Program-made: the position numbers and the translations under genes
Shown: one piece after another, positions 17,200 to 25,001 of the stretch
Numbering within the stretch: position 1 is the first letter of the stretch
Layout: each line of letters begins with the position of its first letter
The notes under the pieces: generated by a model
The model's database searches: none
Told to the model about the DNA's origin: nothing
Seen by the model: the letters and a program-made list of their open reading frames with translations, nothing else
Assembly: GCA_020346245.1 (NCBI GenBank)
Contig: CP070778.1
Location: forward strand, 1,102,319 to 1,142,957
Source of the DNA: Flavobacteriaceae bacterium
GTDB lineage: Bacteria > Bacteroidota > Bacteroidia > Flavobacteriales > Flavobacteriaceae
DNA length: 40,639 nucleotides
Direction of reading: 5' to 3'

Positions 17200-17937
17200 T
17201 TAATCCGATCCGGCCGCACTTAACTCAGGTATGAAAGAGTGAAATTCCATCCCTTTAAAATTGGTGGCTTCCTGCCAATTCTCCCAAAACTCGTCCCAGG
17301 CATCATCTCCGTACATTTCATTATACTTTTCTACAAAATCCCGGTCTTTATCCAAAGAGGCCCAATTATCGTGCATCCAAAGAATTGCCCAATCCCGTCC
17401 ATCTCCTGTGTTGGCCTGATTAGTGAATACATGAAGTCCCATGTCGTAATTCAATTCTTTATAGGCTTTTATGATCGTTCCGAATAAATGACGAGCGTTG
17501 TTCCCTTTGTTCTCATTGATATCAAACCAACGGATTTGCATGACTTTGGCGGACTGGCCTTCGGGGGCATAGGTCATGCCTTCTGCAAGCTTCCAGTACT
17601 CCCATTCTCCCATATCGCAATGTGGATCCACATTTTCCATCCAGTCTTCCGAATGCGCATCTGACATTGGGGTGTCATTATCGGTCCAGGTCATTGGTCC
17701 CATTACCCATACAAGGCTGCCTGCCCGTGGCCCGGAATCAATAGACCACACATTAACCTGTTGGGCACCCTCCGTATGGTATTTTTTGTTGTGTGCTTTT
17801 AAGCCCTCGTTAAGTTGTTTAACATGGCCTGATTTTGGCGTGAGATGGATTGTAGTGTACATCACATAAGCTGAATCATCCTGCGCGCTTATTTGGCAGG
17901 TGATGAATAAAACAAGTAGTAGAGATAATTTCTTCAT
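17200..17937 (-). CDS. Secreted protein of unknown function (dimeric alpha-beta barrel-like)
   Basis: A 245-residue protein with a clear signal peptide (MKKLSLLLVLFITCQISAQ). The mature part is unusually rich in Trp, Asp and Met (for example EDWMENVDPHCDMGEWEYWK and ILWMHDNWASLDKDRDF). Two stretches, YTTIHLTPKSGHVKQLNEGLKAHN and LFGTIIKAYKELN...LHVFTN, look like the two halves of a ferredoxin-like (NIPSNAP/ABM-type) fold. I do not recognise a named family and give no enzymatic role. It is a single-gene transcription unit with its own terminator at 17140-17164. Confidence 0.8.
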   Translation of the reverse strand: MKKLSLLLVLFITCQISAQDDSAYVMYTTIHLTPKSGHVKQLNEGLKAHNKKYHTEGAQQVNVWSIDSGPRAGSLVWVMGPMTWTDNDTPMSDAHSEDWMENVDPHCDMGEWEYWKLAEGMTYAPEGQSAKVMQIRWFDINENKGNNARHLFGTIIKAYKELNYDMGLHVFTNQANTGDGRDWAILWMHDNWASLDKDRDFVEKYNEMYGDDAWDEFWENWQEATNFKGMEFHSFIPELSAAGSD

Positions 17938-18363
17938 AATTAATGGTTTAAATTTTCGATTATCCCTAAATGTAAATTTTTTAAACAGGAATAAATTATT
18001 TTGAGGACGAACACCCCTATTTAATGTCCGAATATTGCCTTTTATTTAACAAATAAATTAGTTTGCCCAAAGAATTGCGGTTTTAATGCCGTACAAACAT
18101 GTAATTTCCAGGAAAATCAACTTAGTTATTATCTTCTCTTTTCCACGGCAACCTTCTGCAACAGCCCAATGCCGGTCTTGTCCAGAAGTGCCTAAAATAA
18201 TATCCAAACCAGTAGCATAGGAATCACTTTCTGAAACCAAAAACCGGGATATAAACGTTTCATTATTATTTTAAATCTTATGTGTATCTTCGACAATCTA
18301 AAAACAAAGCCTAAGAAGGTATCTTCACCCGGTGGTGAATTATACATTATAAAAATTACAAGC
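17938..18363. other. Divergent non-coding region between secreted protein and M1 peptidase genes
   Basis: About 425 bp holding the promoters of both flanking genes. TATCTTCG at 18285-18292 is close to the Bacteroidota -7 consensus TAnnTTTG and lies about 72 bp before the peptidase ATG, but I see no clear -33 partner. A 60-codon minus-strand frame at 18058-18240 has no recognisable features and I do not call it. Confidence 0.45.
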
Positions 18364-20589
18364 ATGTTAAAAAAAATATCATTCTTCTTTTCTTTTATCC
18401 TTTTCAATGCGGTAATTCTTGCTCAAACCCAACCCTGGCAGGGAAAATTTGAGCCCATTGATAACATGATTGATCCGCCCAACAGCTACCGGGCAGCAAG
18501 CGGTGCACCCGGAAAAGCTTATTGGCAGCAACGCGCCGACTATAAAATTAAAGCGACATTAGATGAAGTAAACAATACAATTACAGGGGAGGAAACCATT
18601 ACCTACCACAATAATTCTCCCGATGATCTAAGCTATATCTGGATTCAGCTGGAACAGAATGTAAATAGAAAAGGAAATGAAGATTTTGGTTCCTTTTTCA
18701 ATAGCATTAAAGATTCAATTAATGCACGGCAAATGCAATTACTTACCAGAGCTATTGATTTTCCCGCTGGTTACACCATTAAATATGTAAAAGATGCCAA
18801 TGGCAGCCCAATGACATCATTCGTCAATAATACAATGATGAAGGTAGTGCTTAAAGAGCCCCTTAAATCTGGTGCATCTATAAGTTTTTCTATGGCATGG
18901 TCTTATCCAATTACAGACAGAAGCATGTTTTTATTATCAAGGGAAGGGTATGAGTATTTTCCCGGAGATGACAATACAGTTTATCTTATTGCACATTGGT
19001 TTCCAAGAATGGCCGTTTACAATGATACGGAAGGCTGGCAAAATCAGCAATTTCAAAGACTTGGGGAATTTGCTTTGGAATTTGGTGATTATTATGTTGA
19101 ATTAACCGTTCCTGAAGATCATATTGTTGCTTCTACAGGATCCCTTCAAAATGGAGATGCCGTGCTATCCAAAGAACAACAGGCAAGATTGAAAGAAGCT
19201 GCCAGTTCCTTTGACAAGCCCGTAGTGATCGTTACCAAAGATGAGGCCGAAAATAATGAGAAAGTAAAATCCAATAAACAAAAAACATGGATATTTAGCG
19301 CTACTAATGTTCGCGACTTTGCCTTTGCATCATCTCGTAAATTTCTTTGGGATGCCCAGGCTGTAAAACTTCCTACAAATACGGTAATGGCAATGTCTTA
19401 TTACCCGAAAGAAGGCTTACCGGTTTGGAAAGAAGAATCTACAAAAGCCATAAAAAATGCACTCGAAGTTTATTCGGAAGCTACTTTTGATTACCCATAT
19501 CCAGTTGCTATTTCAGTTAATACGTCCAATATAGGGATAGAATTCCCCATGATTAGCTTTAATGGGGGCAGGCCAAAGAATGGCAAAATAAGCGATCGCG
19601 CCAAGGCGGGAATGATTGGGACAATTATTCATGAAGTTGGTCATAATTGGTTTCCTATGATTGTGAGTTCAGATGAGCGCAAATGGATGTGGATGGATGA
19701 AGGCTTAAACACATTTATTCATCAGAGAACTGTAGCAGAAAGATACCCGGAATTTAGCCATACAACCCCTAAAACCATTGTCCCTTTTATGAGTGGTGAT
19801 AAAAATATAATGCGCCCTATAATGACCACCTCTGACAATGAAATCCTGACTCAGTTTGGAAATAACTTCTACATGAAACCAACTGTTGGTTTGCAAATGT
19901 TAAGAAACTCAATTGTTGGCCGTGAATTATTTGATCAGGCATTTAAAGAATATGCCAATCGCTGGAAATATAAACACCCAAATCCAGCAGATTTATTCAG
20001 GACCCTGGAAGACGCAACTGCCGTAGACCTGGATTGGTTTTTCAGAGGTTGGTTCTTTACCACCGACAATGTTGACATGGAACTCACGGATGTAAAATGG
20101 TTTAGAGTCAATGAAGAAGAACTCAATTCCAAAGACCAGAAGAAAACGGTTAAATTGAAAATTGAAGGTGAAAATTTCAGCGAACAGGCAAAGGATTTTT
20201 CAAGTGGCCCGGAAGCAATAACCATGACCTCTACCCCTGATGCCAGCTATGGTGGGTTTTTATCAAGAATGGATGAACCCGAGCTTCGGAAACAGCTTGC
20301 CGGTAAAAATATTTATGTAGTAACTATTAAAAATCTGGGTGGTCTGGTAATGCCTGTAACCATAGAATGGGTATATACAGACGGATCTAAGGAAATTGAT
20401 ACACTGCCTGCAGAAGTCTGGCGCGGTAACGAATATGAAATTAAAAGGACCTTTATAAAAGAAAAAGAAGTTTCTAAAGTGAATTTAGATCCTAATTTTG
20501 AATTTGCCGATACGGATATGAGAAACAATAGCTTTCCCAAAGTAGATGTGCCATCAGAATTTGATGCTTTTAAGTCAAAACAGGAATAG
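18364..20589 (+). CDS. Secreted M1-family metallopeptidase
   Basis: I start at the ATG at 18364 (MLKKISFFFSFILFNAVILAQ), which gives a proper signal peptide and 741 residues; the frame is open 28 codons further upstream but that extension would precede the signal. The zinc motif is H423-E424-V-G-H427 with the third ligand E446 in WMDEGLNTF, spaced as HEXXH-x18-E. The N-terminal beta domain (YKIKATLDEVNNTITGEETITYHNNSPDDLSYIWIQLEQN) is typical of M1 enzymes. The substrate-anchoring motif reads IEFPMISF in place of the classical GAMEN, as in many Bacteroidota members. It likely trims peptides outside the cell or in the periplasm. A strong bidirectional terminator follows. Confidence 0.93.
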   Translation: MLKKISFFFSFILFNAVILAQTQPWQGKFEPIDNMIDPPNSYRAASGAPGKAYWQQRADYKIKATLDEVNNTITGEETITYHNNSPDDLSYIWIQLEQNVNRKGNEDFGSFFNSIKDSINARQMQLLTRAIDFPAGYTIKYVKDANGSPMTSFVNNTMMKVVLKEPLKSGASISFSMAWSYPITDRSMFLLSREGYEYFPGDDNTVYLIAHWFPRMAVYNDTEGWQNQQFQRLGEFALEFGDYYVELTVPEDHIVASTGSLQNGDAVLSKEQQARLKEAASSFDKPVVIVTKDEAENNEKVKSNKQKTWIFSATNVRDFAFASSRKFLWDAQAVKLPTNTVMAMSYYPKEGLPVWKEESTKAIKNALEVYSEATFDYPYPVAISVNTSNIGIEFPMISFNGGRPKNGKISDRAKAGMIGTIIHEVGHNWFPMIVSSDERKWMWMDEGLNTFIHQRTVAERYPEFSHTTPKTIVPFMSGDKNIMRPIMTTSDNEILTQFGNNFYMKPTVGLQMLRNSIVGRELFDQAFKEYANRWKYKHPNPADLFRTLEDATAVDLDWFFRGWFFTTDNVDMELTDVKWFRVNEEELNSKDQKKTVKLKIEGENFSEQAKDFSSGPEAITMTSTPDASYGGFLSRMDEPELRKQLAGKNIYVVTIKNLGGLVMPVTIEWVYTDGSKEIDTLPAEVWRGNEYEIKRTFIKEKEVSKVNLDPNFEFADTDMRNNSFPKVDVPSEFDAFKSKQE

Positions 20590-20614
20590 CATAATCTATT
20601 ACCTAATACCAGAT

Positions 20615-20649
20615 AACAAAAAGGCAGCCAAGATGGCTGCCTTTTTGTT
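20615..20649. terminator. Bidirectional rho-independent terminator
   Basis: AACAAAAAGGCAGCCA and its exact complement form a 16-bp stem with a 3-base loop (AGA). The arms carry A-tracts and T-tracts, so it works in both directions. It sits 25 bp after the peptidase stop (plus strand) and 33 bp beyond the stop of the convergent DUF1508 gene (minus strand). Confidence 0.92.
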
Positions 20650-20682
20650 TTAATTTGATTAAAACTTACCAGAACAAACCTT

Positions 20683-21012
20683 TTAAGAATTGTCCTGAAC
20701 CGCAGCTTTTGGTGCATTTTTTTTAACTGATGCAATACCTTTGGCCATAGAGGAAGCAGATGCGTACATTTGGCTGTCTCCAATCACCTGTCCATTAGAA
20801 GCTTTTAAACTAAAATAAGGGCTGCCATCTTTGGCCATTTTTTTCTCAAACATTTTATCGTTTTGTGAGTTCTTTCGAACGGATTCTATCCCGTTATCAC
20901 AAGCAGCTTTTGAGTTATACGCTTCACTACTTAGGATTACTTGTCCGTTAGAGGCTTTTAAGTTAAATCTTAACTTCCCCGCTTTGTCTTTTTTAATTTC
21001 AAATTTTCCCAT
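20683..21012 (-). CDS. DUF1508 (YegP-like) tandem-domain protein
   Basis: A 109-residue protein made of two copies of the DUF1508/UPF0339 unit: GKLRFNLKASNGQVILSSEAY with SKAACDNGIESVRKN, then SPYFSLKASNGQVIGDSQMY with SSMAKGIASVKKN. The doubled ASNGQVI core is diagnostic of the YegP family. Members are small, abundant cytoplasmic proteins whose biochemical role is not established. It is convergent with the peptidase gene and shares the terminator at 20615-20649. It has no cotranscribed neighbour in the window. Confidence 0.9.
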   Translation of the reverse strand: MGKFEIKKDKAGKLRFNLKASNGQVILSSEAYNSKAACDNGIESVRKNSQNDKMFEKKMAKDGSPYFSLKASNGQVIGDSQMYASASSMAKGIASVKKNAPKAAVQDNS

Positions 21013-21449
21013 TTCTGTTATTTTTTATACTACCTATAAAAGTAGCAAATTATTGTCTTTTTTCTCTGATTTTTCATCTCTTGTTATGATTTTATACTCA
21101 CTCATTTATCCCCGTTAATTGTCGGCATAAAGCTCGATAGCTATGCAAAATAAACATACATTTTGCCCCATATCCGCAAATAAGTAAAAAGGCTATTCTA
21201 TTAGTTAGTTTAACTAATTGTAGTTAGATCTTATTAGAAACCCCAAAAGAGGTTGGAATTGAATTAGAACATGGGTCTTCTTCATGCAGGAGCGTATGCC
21301 TTAAAAATTTTGGCCAGAGGTAAAATCATCGATGAAATACATAAAAAATACGACTAAACCACAGGTTTTGGCGCTTTCACAACAATTAGGCTTCTGGTCA
21401 CCACATAAAATCGTAACTTATTAATACTAAATTTTTAAATCCCACTGCT
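21013..21449. other. Gap with one possible micro-ORF (21271-21357)
   Basis: About 437 bp between the DUF1508 gene and a tiny membrane-protein gene. I see no RNA gene. A 28-codon frame at 21271-21357 (MGLLHAGAYALKILARG followed by KIIDEIHKKYD) reads like protein, but it is too short to judge. The remainder is A+T-rich and should contain promoters for both neighbours. Confidence 0.35.
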
Positions 21450-21578
21450 ATGAAAACAAATTCAGAAAAACACCCTGTATTAAATGCAATTCTTTCGGTT
21501 TTAAATCTAAGTTTAGAGGTAGTACTTGCCTTAATAGCCCTAGGCGTCTTAATCGGTCTTTATGGTGTATTGAGCTAA
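21450..21578 (+). CDS. 42-residue single-pass membrane protein
   Basis: The frame reads MKTNSEKHPVLNAILSVLNL, then SLEVVLALIALGVLIGLYGVLS and stop. A short polar N-terminus precedes one long hydrophobic helix (about residues 20-41). A dedicated terminator begins 31 bp after the stop, and the leader is A+T-rich, both as expected for a real small gene. I recognise no family and propose no function beyond a small inner-membrane protein. It is too short for many gene callers. Confidence 0.6.
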   Translation: MKTNSEKHPVLNAILSVLNLSLEVVLALIALGVLIGLYGVLS

Positions 21579-21608
21579 CACCTCAGCTTAGGAATAAAGA
21601 AATGATAT

Positions 21609-21640
21609 AAGCCTTCGATACGCACGAAGGCTTTTTATTT
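21609..21640 (+). terminator. Rho-independent terminator after the small membrane-protein gene
   Basis: AAGCCTTCG and CGAAGGCTT form a perfect 9-bp stem with a 7-base loop (21609-21633), followed by TTTATTT. It lies 31 bp past the stop of the 42-codon gene and before the next plus-strand gene. Confidence 0.85.
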
Positions 21641-21737
21641 GGTCTTACTTAGTCTTGAGTTATTCATTCTACCAGGGTAGATCAGGGGGTAAATGACTTT
21701 GGCAAAATCTTTGATACCTTATTGTAAAACCGTACTC

Positions 21738-22352
21738 ATGGGGAACCATCTTCGTTCAGTATTTCTTTTGCTCCTTTTTTGGAGCCTGTTACCCCTCAAT
21801 GCCCAGAAAAATGGATTTGAGCAGGGCTACGTTATTTCCCTGGAAGGAGATACCCTTTTGGGGCAGGTAAAGGATCGTTCCCGGGAACCATTTGTAGAAT
21901 TATATCGTAAAATTCGCTTTAAGCCTGATGGAAGATCTTCAAGGAGGAAGTATAGGCCAAAAGATATCCTGGGATATGGCGCGGGGGGACGGGATTATGA
22001 ATCGGTACCCCTTTGGGAGGAATCGTCTTTTTTTAAATTCCGGTATTATTTGGATCCAAATGCGGAAAAGGTTTTCCTTATGGTCTTAAGAAGACAGGCA
22101 GGACTTACCTATTATCGGCAGGAATTCATCTATGACGACAATAATTATTTAGATTTTTATCCCCTATTCCACCGTGATGGGTATAGCGAAATGGTCCGGG
22201 TAACCCAGGGAGTATTGGGGCTCAAACGAAAAAGGCTAATGGAGTACTTCAAGGACTGCGACGAACTGGTGAATGCACTTTACAACAAAGAGCTGAAAGA
22301 AGCACACGAAGTCTACAACTACTACCTGGAATTTTGTCCTGAAACCCTATAG
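21738..22352 (+). CDS. Secreted protein of unknown function
   Basis: I use the ATG at 21738 (MGNHLRSVFLLLLFWSLLPLNAQ) because it gives a clean signal peptide; the ATG at 21693 would add 15 residues in front of it. The protein is 204 residues. The mature part starts FEQGYVISLEGDTLLGQVKDRS, a strand pattern common in Bacteroidota envelope proteins of unknown role, and ends in a charged helix rich in Tyr and Glu. It has many basic and aromatic residues. No enzyme motif is visible. Upstream is the small membrane-protein terminator; downstream lies a 444-bp gap. Confidence 0.78.
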   Translation: MGNHLRSVFLLLLFWSLLPLNAQKNGFEQGYVISLEGDTLLGQVKDRSREPFVELYRKIRFKPDGRSSRRKYRPKDILGYGAGGRDYESVPLWEESSFFKFRYYLDPNAEKVFLMVLRRQAGLTYYRQEFIYDDNNYLDFYPLFHRDGYSEMVRVTQGVLGLKRKRLMEYFKDCDELVNALYNKELKEAHEVYNYYLEFCPETL

Positions 22353-22796
22353 ATTTGAAAAAACCACTTCCTCAAGCTGACCTAAAAGAACATTCTGAAG
22401 AATGCCTTTCAAATACAGGTCCGGATTGTTTTTTTCAGGAAACGCAGCCCATATAACGAAGCTCCGGATAATTACCTCAGGAGCTTAAACAGAGTGCAGT
22501 GGATTGTATGTTGTTTGATTAAGTAAATCTTTCTTCAAAATCAATCCAAACTGATTTATGGCAAGGAGATAACCCCCTTGATGATGTACATATCCGGAAA
22601 ATTCTTGCGATATTGAGGTACATTTATCCGTATACAACTAGTTGGTGGTAATGAAAAAAACACCAAAATGATTAGTAGTTCTTTAAATTTTTAAAGATAT
22701 GGCCTTGAAAAGCGGAGTTAAAAATTACTAGTGAAAACCTATTGAAACAAATTGAAGGTGAAATTTCTCGTAGTAAAAAATAAATAAAAATAACGT
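22353..22796. other. Non-coding gap before the dehydrogenase operon
   Basis: About 444 bp in which I find no gene, RNA structure or strong repeat. It must contain the promoter of the operon starting at 22797, but I cannot pick out a convincing -33/-7 pair. Confidence 0.5.
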
Positions 22797-23372
22797 ATGA
22801 ATTCAAATAACTGGTCGAGAAGAAAATTTACCAAAGCCGTGATTTCTGCACAAGCGCTGCTGGCATCTGGGGTGTTAACCCTACCTATGGCATGTGCAGA
22901 GTCGAACAAATCTGAAGGTGATACCCCTTTGGACAATTCACAAGAACAGACTTTAAAATTTGCGATGGATGAAATAATTCCTGCGAATGACAAAATGCCC
23001 TCAGCTTCCAAAGTAGGAGGTGTAAACTACATTTTAAAAATAGTGGAAGAATTTCCTGATTTGTCGCCCTTGTTTATAAGCCTGACAGCTAAAATTGAAG
23101 GTCAAAGTTTACAACAAGCCGGTTCCGCTTTTTCTAAAATAAATAGCGAGAAGCGTATTGCCGTTTTAATAACTATTGAACAAACAGAACCCGAGTTATT
23201 TAAAGTACTAAAAGACTTCACTTATGAAAGTTATTATACGAATGATACAGTACATGAATTGATTAGCTATGAACCATATCCAACCGGAACTACAGGACCG
23301 GAAATGGAGCCTCTTGATGAGAAACTCCTGGACAGAGTAAAAAATACACCAAGCATGTTTACTAAAATATAG
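22797..23372 (+). CDS. Gluconate 2-dehydrogenase subunit 3-like protein (Tat-exported small subunit)
   Basis: A 191-residue protein with an exact twin-arginine motif (SRRKFTK, residues 7-13), a hydrophobic stretch and MACA at 31-34, which could be lipidated at C33. The mature part (LKFAMDEIIPANDKMPSASKVGGVNYILKIVEE) is the hallmark of the gluconate 2-dehydrogenase subunit 3 family. In the FAD-dependent glucose and gluconate dehydrogenases this gamma subunit carries the Tat signal and ferries the cofactor-loaded catalytic subunit to the periplasm. The catalytic GMC gene starts only 5 bp downstream and has no signal peptide of its own, which fits that hitch-hiker role. Confidence 0.9.
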   Translation: MNSNNWSRRKFTKAVISAQALLASGVLTLPMACAESNKSEGDTPLDNSQEQTLKFAMDEIIPANDKMPSASKVGGVNYILKIVEEFPDLSPLFISLTAKIEGQSLQQAGSAFSKINSEKRIAVLITIEQTEPELFKVLKDFTYESYYTNDTVHELISYEPYPTGTTGPEMEPLDEKLLDRVKNTPSMFTKI

Positions 23373-23377
23373 CGCCC

Positions 23378-24970
23378 ATGAATAATGATGATATTGATGT
23401 TTTAGTAATTGGCGCGGGTGCTGCAGGGGCCGTTGTTTCATGGAGCTTAACCGAAAAAGGCGCAAAAGTTGTTTGTCTTGAGCAAGGTGGCTGGATTGAT
23501 CCTTTGTCCTTTCCATCGTTAAAGCCAGACTATGAAACGCACTTAACAAGAGAAGGCGATTTTAATTTAAGCCCTAACTTAAGAAATCGCAAAGAGGATT
23601 ATCCTGTAACGACGGATGGTGAAAATCCGCCTTTTATTATGATGTTCAATGCTGTTGGTGGCTCAACGATTCATTGGCAGGGTATTTTCCCCCGCTTTCA
23701 CCCTTCAGATTTTAAAGTAAAAACACTCGATGGTGTTGCTGATGATTGGCCAATTTCCTATTGGGATTTAGAACCTTATTATGAATTTAATGATAAAATG
23801 ATCGGGGTTTCGGGTCTGAACGGCGATCCGGCAAATCCACCGCGAACAAAAAGACCAACGCCCCCTTTGCCTTTGGGCAAGATGGGAAATACACTGGTCA
23901 GAGGATTCGAAAAATTAGGCTGGCATTGGTGGGTAAACGATCATGGTATCATTTCAAAGCAATACAAAGACAGGGCCGCTTGTATGTTGCATGGCAAGTG
24001 TATGTTTGGATGCCCTATGGGGGCAAAAGCTACTACGGATAGAACATATTGGCCACTTGCAATTGATAAAGGCGCAGAGATCAGAACCTGGTCCAGGGTA
24101 AAAGAAATTACGGTTGACAATACCGGAAAAGCCAAAGGCGCCATTTATTTTGATAAAGAAGGAAATATCCAGGAAATAAAAGCCAAAGTGGTGGTGGTAT
24201 GTTGCAATGGTATTGGAACGCCCAGATTATTGCTTAATTCCAAATCCAATCTATTCCCGGATGGTTTGGGTAATGGCAATGGCTTTGTTGGCAAAAACTT
24301 CATGGTTCATCCCACGCATTTTATTAACGGTATTTTTGAAGAATCCATGGATGGCCATATAGGCCCTATGGGAAGTCCCCTCTTTAGTCAGGAATTTTAT
24401 GAAACGGACGAAAGTCGTGGTTTTAAAAGAGGCTATATGCTTTTGGGAGAGCGCACATTTGGCCCGCTGTTTCAGGCACAGGATATCCCCTGGGGGAAAA
24501 ATCACCATGCTGAATTTGGCAAAATCTTTCCCCATCAGGTAGGATTAACTGTGGTTGCAGATGATTTGCCGGAAGAAACCAATACGGTTACACTGGATGA
24601 TAAAGAAGTTGACTCCAATGGTATTGCAGCCGCGAAAGCAACCTATTCCCTATCCGAAAATTCAAAACAAATGCTGCATCATGCCGTTGAGAAGTCAACC
24701 GAAGTTTTAATGGCTGCCGGTGCCAAAGATGTTATTGTTCCCCCGGCGACCAACCTGGCGCATTTAATGGGAACGGCCCGAATGGGGACCAGTGAGAAAA
24801 ATTCTGTGGTTGATAAAAATAACAAAGTACACGGCATTCCAAATTTATATGTGGTGGATGGAAGTTCTTTTACCACAGGGGCAGGCGTTAACCCCACATC
24901 AACCATTATGGCACTGGCATTGCGGGCTGCTGATAAAATCTGGGAAAATGCAGTGCATGGAAAATCTTAG
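23378..24970 (+). CDS. GMC-family FAD dehydrogenase, sugar/polyol dehydrogenase alpha subunit
   Basis: A 530-residue catalytic subunit with an N-terminal FAD-binding motif (VLVIGAGAAGAVVSWSL, residues 9-25) and the GMC signature region NAVGGSTIHWQG (91-102). C202, C208 and C212 in ACMLHGKCMFGCPMGAK give a C-x5-C-x3-C pattern like the [3Fe-4S] ligands of the Burkholderia FAD-glucose dehydrogenase. The C-terminal active-site His and Asn are seen in NLAHLMGTARMG and GVNPTSTI. It should oxidise a sugar or sugar acid in the periplasm, exported with the upstream Tat subunit. No cytochrome c subunit is encoded nearby. The substrate is not determined, but the following GH92 mannosidase gene (31 bp on) hints at a mannose-containing glycan. 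Confidence 0.93.
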   Translation: MNNDDIDVLVIGAGAAGAVVSWSLTEKGAKVVCLEQGGWIDPLSFPSLKPDYETHLTREGDFNLSPNLRNRKEDYPVTTDGENPPFIMMFNAVGGSTIHWQGIFPRFHPSDFKVKTLDGVADDWPISYWDLEPYYEFNDKMIGVSGLNGDPANPPRTKRPTPPLPLGKMGNTLVRGFEKLGWHWWVNDHGIISKQYKDRAACMLHGKCMFGCPMGAKATTDRTYWPLAIDKGAEIRTWSRVKEITVDNTGKAKGAIYFDKEGNIQEIKAKVVVVCCNGIGTPRLLLNSKSNLFPDGLGNGNGFVGKNFMVHPTHFINGIFEESMDGHIGPMGSPLFSQEFYETDESRGFKRGYMLLGERTFGPLFQAQDIPWGKNHHAEFGKIFPHQVGLTVVADDLPEETNTVTLDDKEVDSNGIAAAKATYSLSENSKQMLHHAVEKSTEVLMAAGAKDVIVPPATNLAHLMGTARMGTSEKNSVVDKNNKVHGIPNLYVVDGSSFTTGAGVNPTSTIMALALRAADKIWENAVHGKS

Positions 24971-25001
24971 AAATCCAAAACATTAATAAATATCCCTCAA
25001 A

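Noticed and set aside
18058..18240. 60-codon minus-strand frame
   Set aside because: No signal, domain or plausible context in a divergent promoter region; insufficient support.
20313..20783. 156-codon minus-strand frame
   Set aside because: It runs antisense across the peptidase 3' end, through the terminator and into the DUF1508 gene; a shadow.
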